17,329 nucleotides of DNA from Gammaproteobacteria bacterium (GTDB taxonomy: Bacteria; Pseudomonadota; Gammaproteobacteria; SZUA-229): the NCBI GenBank assembly GCA_030637945.1, contig DAOWFN010000081.1, positions 1 to 17,329 of the forward strand. The letters are read 5' to 3'. Below, one piece after another: positions 15,171-17,329 of this stretch (its first letter is position 1; each line of letters opens with the position of its first letter). The notes below the pieces were generated by a model. The model was not told the DNA's origin, made no database searches, and was given only the letters and a program-made list of their open reading frames with translations. The position numbers were made by a program, and so were the translations under genes.

Positions 15171-15914
15171 TTACTCAAACAGCTTTCTTGCTTTTTCAAG
15201 ATCTTCAGGGGTATCAACGGCCAGGCCCTGGTAATCATCCAGCGTGGTTACGTTAATCGAAATATCATTTTCTAAGGCCCTAAGCTGTTCCAGTTTTTCT
15301 GTTTGTTCTAAAGGTGTTTGTTCCAATTGCATGAGTTTCTTTAATGTCTCACGGGTGTAGATGTAAACACCGATATGGATTTGCCCTTTATCTGGAATAT
15401 CACCATTCTGTGTTACCGGGATCATGTTCCTGGAAAAATACAGTGCATTACCCGTTGTAGATGTAACAACTTTTACGTTTGATGGGGCTGCCAATGTATC
15501 CTTATCTGTGCACCAGTGAGAAAGAGTGCCCATCTGGGGGTGTGGTTGATTGATGAATTTATCGACTAACATGTCAATGTGCTGTGGATCTAAGGTAACT
15601 TCATCTCCTTGTATATTGACAAAAACATCAGCGTCACTTTGTGGCATATATTCTGCAAGTCGGTCTGTGCCTGATGCGCAGCTTTCTGAAGTCATCGTAA
15701 CATTATGTCCGGCGTGTGTAATAACATCGAAGATTCGTTGATCATCTGTTAATACAACTACGTCTGATAGCGATTTGCATAAGCTGGCTTTTTCGACAAC
15801 ATGTAAAATCATCGGTTTACCTGCGATGTCACACAAAGGTTTTCCCGGCAGGCGAGAGGACGCGTAGCGAGCTGGAACGCAGCCAATGATGGTTAATTCT
15901 TTTGGTTTGGTCAT
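15171..15914 (-). CDS. kdsB: 3-deoxy-manno-octulosonate (Kdo) cytidylyltransferase
   Basis: Activates Kdo with CTP to CMP-Kdo for transfer to lipid A. The 247 residues match the enteric length of 248. The N-terminal nucleotide-binding motif PARYASSRLPGKPL (about 14-27), LTDD, SGTDRLAE, NIQGDE with a metal-binding aspartate, ALYFSRNMIP and the C-terminal VDTPEDLEKAR (second metal aspartate) are all present. One local departure is seen: the usual GDEP(L/M)I is GDEVTL here, and the following segment (GTLSHWCTDKDTLAAPSN) is unlike typical KdsB, so a relative handling a modified Kdo is possible. No strong Shine-Dalgarno precedes the ATG. It lies 32 bases after the sulfatase-like gene and probably shares its transcript. 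Confidence 0.85.
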   Translation of the reverse strand: MTKPKELTIIGCVPARYASSRLPGKPLCDIAGKPMILHVVEKASLCKSLSDVVVLTDDQRIFDVITHAGHNVTMTSESCASGTDRLAEYMPQSDADVFVNIQGDEVTLDPQHIDMLVDKFINQPHPQMGTLSHWCTDKDTLAAPSNVKVVTSTTGNALYFSRNMIPVTQNGDIPDKGQIHIGVYIYTRETLKKLMQLEQTPLEQTEKLEQLRALENDISINVTTLDDYQGLAVDTPEDLEKARKLFE

Positions 15915-15946
15915 TATTATCTGTAGTCTTAGCTGTAATTAGTCGT

Positions 15947-17329
15947 TTATTTTAAAAACTGTGACATCTTCGAAAGCTGTTGCTGAATAACATGCTGATC
16001 GATTTCTTGATTGTCAATTTGCGTGTAATTTTTGTCCAGAATTTCCATAGTTCCAAATGTGGTGAAATTATAATAAGTTTTTCCAGTAAATATGGTTTTA
16101 TTGTTCCAATTAGCAAATAATAAATTTCGTTGTTGTGGGAAGAGTTTTTCATCAAATAAAGAAAAACCTGTACTGTAATCACTGGTTGTATTTTGGCAGC
16201 CAAGGCCTTCGGTTAACAAGCTTGGGATAATATCCTCATGTGAAGTTGTTCTATAAATCTGTTTGGGTAACTTTTCTGGCCAGCGAACGATTAACGGGAC
16301 TCGGACCTGATATTCTGAGAAATTGCTATTATGTCCCCAGAAATTTTGTTTAAGATCATTAAATTCCTGCCCATGGTCACTAGTGATAATGACAACAGTG
16401 TTTGTCAGTAGACCGCGGTTAGCAAGTTTTTTATATACCTTGCCAAGTAACTGGTCATTGTAATGGACTGAACTCTTATACAAGTTTAAATAAGGTTTGG
16501 GATCAGTATCGTTGTTTAAAGAAAGGTAGTTAACTTCGCTAAGAGCTGGTTGAAAATGGGGAGGATCACCTTTAGGGAGTTTGTAGCCATGGGCAGCATC
16601 CAGAAATGTAAATGCAAAGAATTTTTTATGGTGCTCCTGATCCAGAAAATCTAGCAGACGATTAACTACAACGGTATCTGTTTCCAGGTCAGAATCTTCC
16701 GCTCCCCATTTTAGAGAATCGCGTACAGCAGAGAATATAGTACGATCAAACTCGGGACTGTTTAGTGGCGCCGATGCGTCTAGATGTAGTTGGTAATTTT
16801 TATCTTTTAATATATCAAATAATACACTGCCTTTTTGTTCTTTTAACATGTCAAACCAGTAAGTGGATGGGAGACCGTAGAAAAAACCAAATAAGCCAAA
16901 GCGTGTACTATTGCTGGTACTCCAATGCTGATTAAAAACTTGTGAAGATCGTGAAAATTCGTAGGTGTTTGGCATTACCTCGGTATTCAACATATCAGAA
17001 CGGATGGAATCAATCATTAGCACTAGATAGTTAAGTTTTTTCGGATTGTTACAAACAAGTGATGATTTTGGATAATTGATTGCTGACGAGCTATGGTTGT
17101 TTACTAAGATGTTATCTGAAATGCTATCTATTACATCAAATTTTCGCAACGATCTTTTCATGGTCAATGGCTGTGCCCATGGGATGTATCGAAGTTGCAT
17201 AATAACGGATGAGTCGGCAACAGCATCTCTGTAACCATAAAATAGCTGGGTTGAGAACATTAGAAGCAGTATCGCTTGCCAGCATCTTTTTCCTGAATAT
17301 CCGTTTTGTTGAAAAAGCCATTTCAAAAA
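15947..17329 (-). CDS. LapC/YejM (PbgA)-like inner-membrane sulfatase-fold protein, 5' end outside window
   Basis: The reading frame is open to the window edge, so the N-terminus is missing; 460 codons remain against 586 in E. coli YejM. Family members have five membrane helices and a periplasmic sulfatase-like domain, and in enterics regulate LPS synthesis by controlling LpxC proteolysis through LapB/FtsH. What remains begins in the last helix (ILLLMFSTQLFYGY), then the linker with LRYIPWAQPLT and the domain starting at LVLMIDSIRSD. Counted from base 17326, the metal-type D106, nucleophile-position T141 in SNSTRFGLFGFFYG and SDHG at 316-319 are visible. E. coli YejM has ITAGRG where this protein has ITSDHG, so this one keeps more of the active-site residues. 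kdsB and the family 9 gene follow, suggesting one LPS transcript. The region is A/T-rich. Confidence 0.82.
   Translation of the reverse strand, partial: FLKWLFQQNGYSGKRCWQAILLLMFSTQLFYGYRDAVADSSVIMQLRYIPWAQPLTMKRSLRKFDVIDSISDNILVNNHSSSAINYPKSSLVCNNPKKLNYLVLMIDSIRSDMLNTEVMPNTYEFSRSSQVFNQHWSTSNSTRFGLFGFFYGLPSTYWFDMLKEQKGSVLFDILKDKNYQLHLDASAPLNSPEFDRTIFSAVRDSLKWGAEDSDLETDTVVVNRLLDFLDQEHHKKFFAFTFLDAAHGYKLPKGDPPHFQPALSEVNYLSLNNDTDPKPYLNLYKSSVHYNDQLLGKVYKKLANRGLLTNTVVIITSDHGQEFNDLKQNFWGHNSNFSEYQVRVPLIVRWPEKLPKQIYRTTSHEDIIPSLLTEGLGCQNTTSDYSTGFSLFDEKLFPQQRNLLFANWNNKTIFTGKTYYNFTTFGTMEILDKNYTQIDNQEIDQHVIQQQLSKMSQFLK

Noticed and set aside
17324..17326. TTG as the true start of the sulfatase-like gene
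   Set aside because: The frame continues open to the window edge, and family members have four more membrane helices upstream, so this is an internal codon.

Overview
This window looks like a chromosomal segment of a gammaproteobacterium with moderate to low GC. The reasons are the housekeeping gene types, the close match of GlnE, HldE and PpnN to their enteric counterparts in length and motifs, and the order glnE-ilvE followed by lipopolysaccharide (LPS) core genes, an order also seen in Pseudomonas. The genus cannot be fixed from the sequence. There are 13 protein genes, with no tRNA, rRNA, CRISPR array or insertion sequence. No gene-free stretch exceeds 300 bases.

Layout. Bases 13-1383 encode the nucleotide nucleosidase PpnN (+). 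It converges on argE (1604-2779, -), with a structured repeat region between them. A 129-base divergent region leads to a phosphate-uptake pair on +: a PhoU-like DUF47 protein (2909-3589) and a PiT transporter (3599-4864). glnE (5124-8042) and the group ilvE, small CHCC zinc-finger protein and family 2 glycosyltransferase (8259-10181) follow on +. Next come two divergent paralogues of the CDP-glycerol glycerophosphotransferase family (10199-11236 on -, 11492-12544 on +) and hldE (12641-14065, +). A leftward cluster follows: a LapC/YejM-like membrane sulfatase-fold protein that runs off the right edge, kdsB and a family 9 heptosyltransferase-like gene.

How the genes fit together. The right half (about 9.4-17.3 kb) is an LPS inner-core locus. 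HldE makes the activated heptose precursor, the family 9 protein would transfer it, KdsB activates Kdo, and the family 2 enzyme and the two glycerophosphotransferase-like proteins would decorate the core or attached polymer. The YejM-like protein belongs to the family that matches LPS synthesis to demand. The left half is nitrogen, phosphate and nucleotide metabolism.

The most notable non-coding feature is a family of three intergenic elements (1492-1566, 4911-5091, 8085-8206). Each begins with GTAG, ends with CTAC and consists of two hairpins. Their stems differ between copies but stay paired through compensatory changes. They look like REP/BIME (REPIN) elements, normally mobilised by a RAYT transposase, which is not in this window. 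A second repeat type (CCGCAGAGG) and a possible Pho-box-like site before the phosphate operon are also described.
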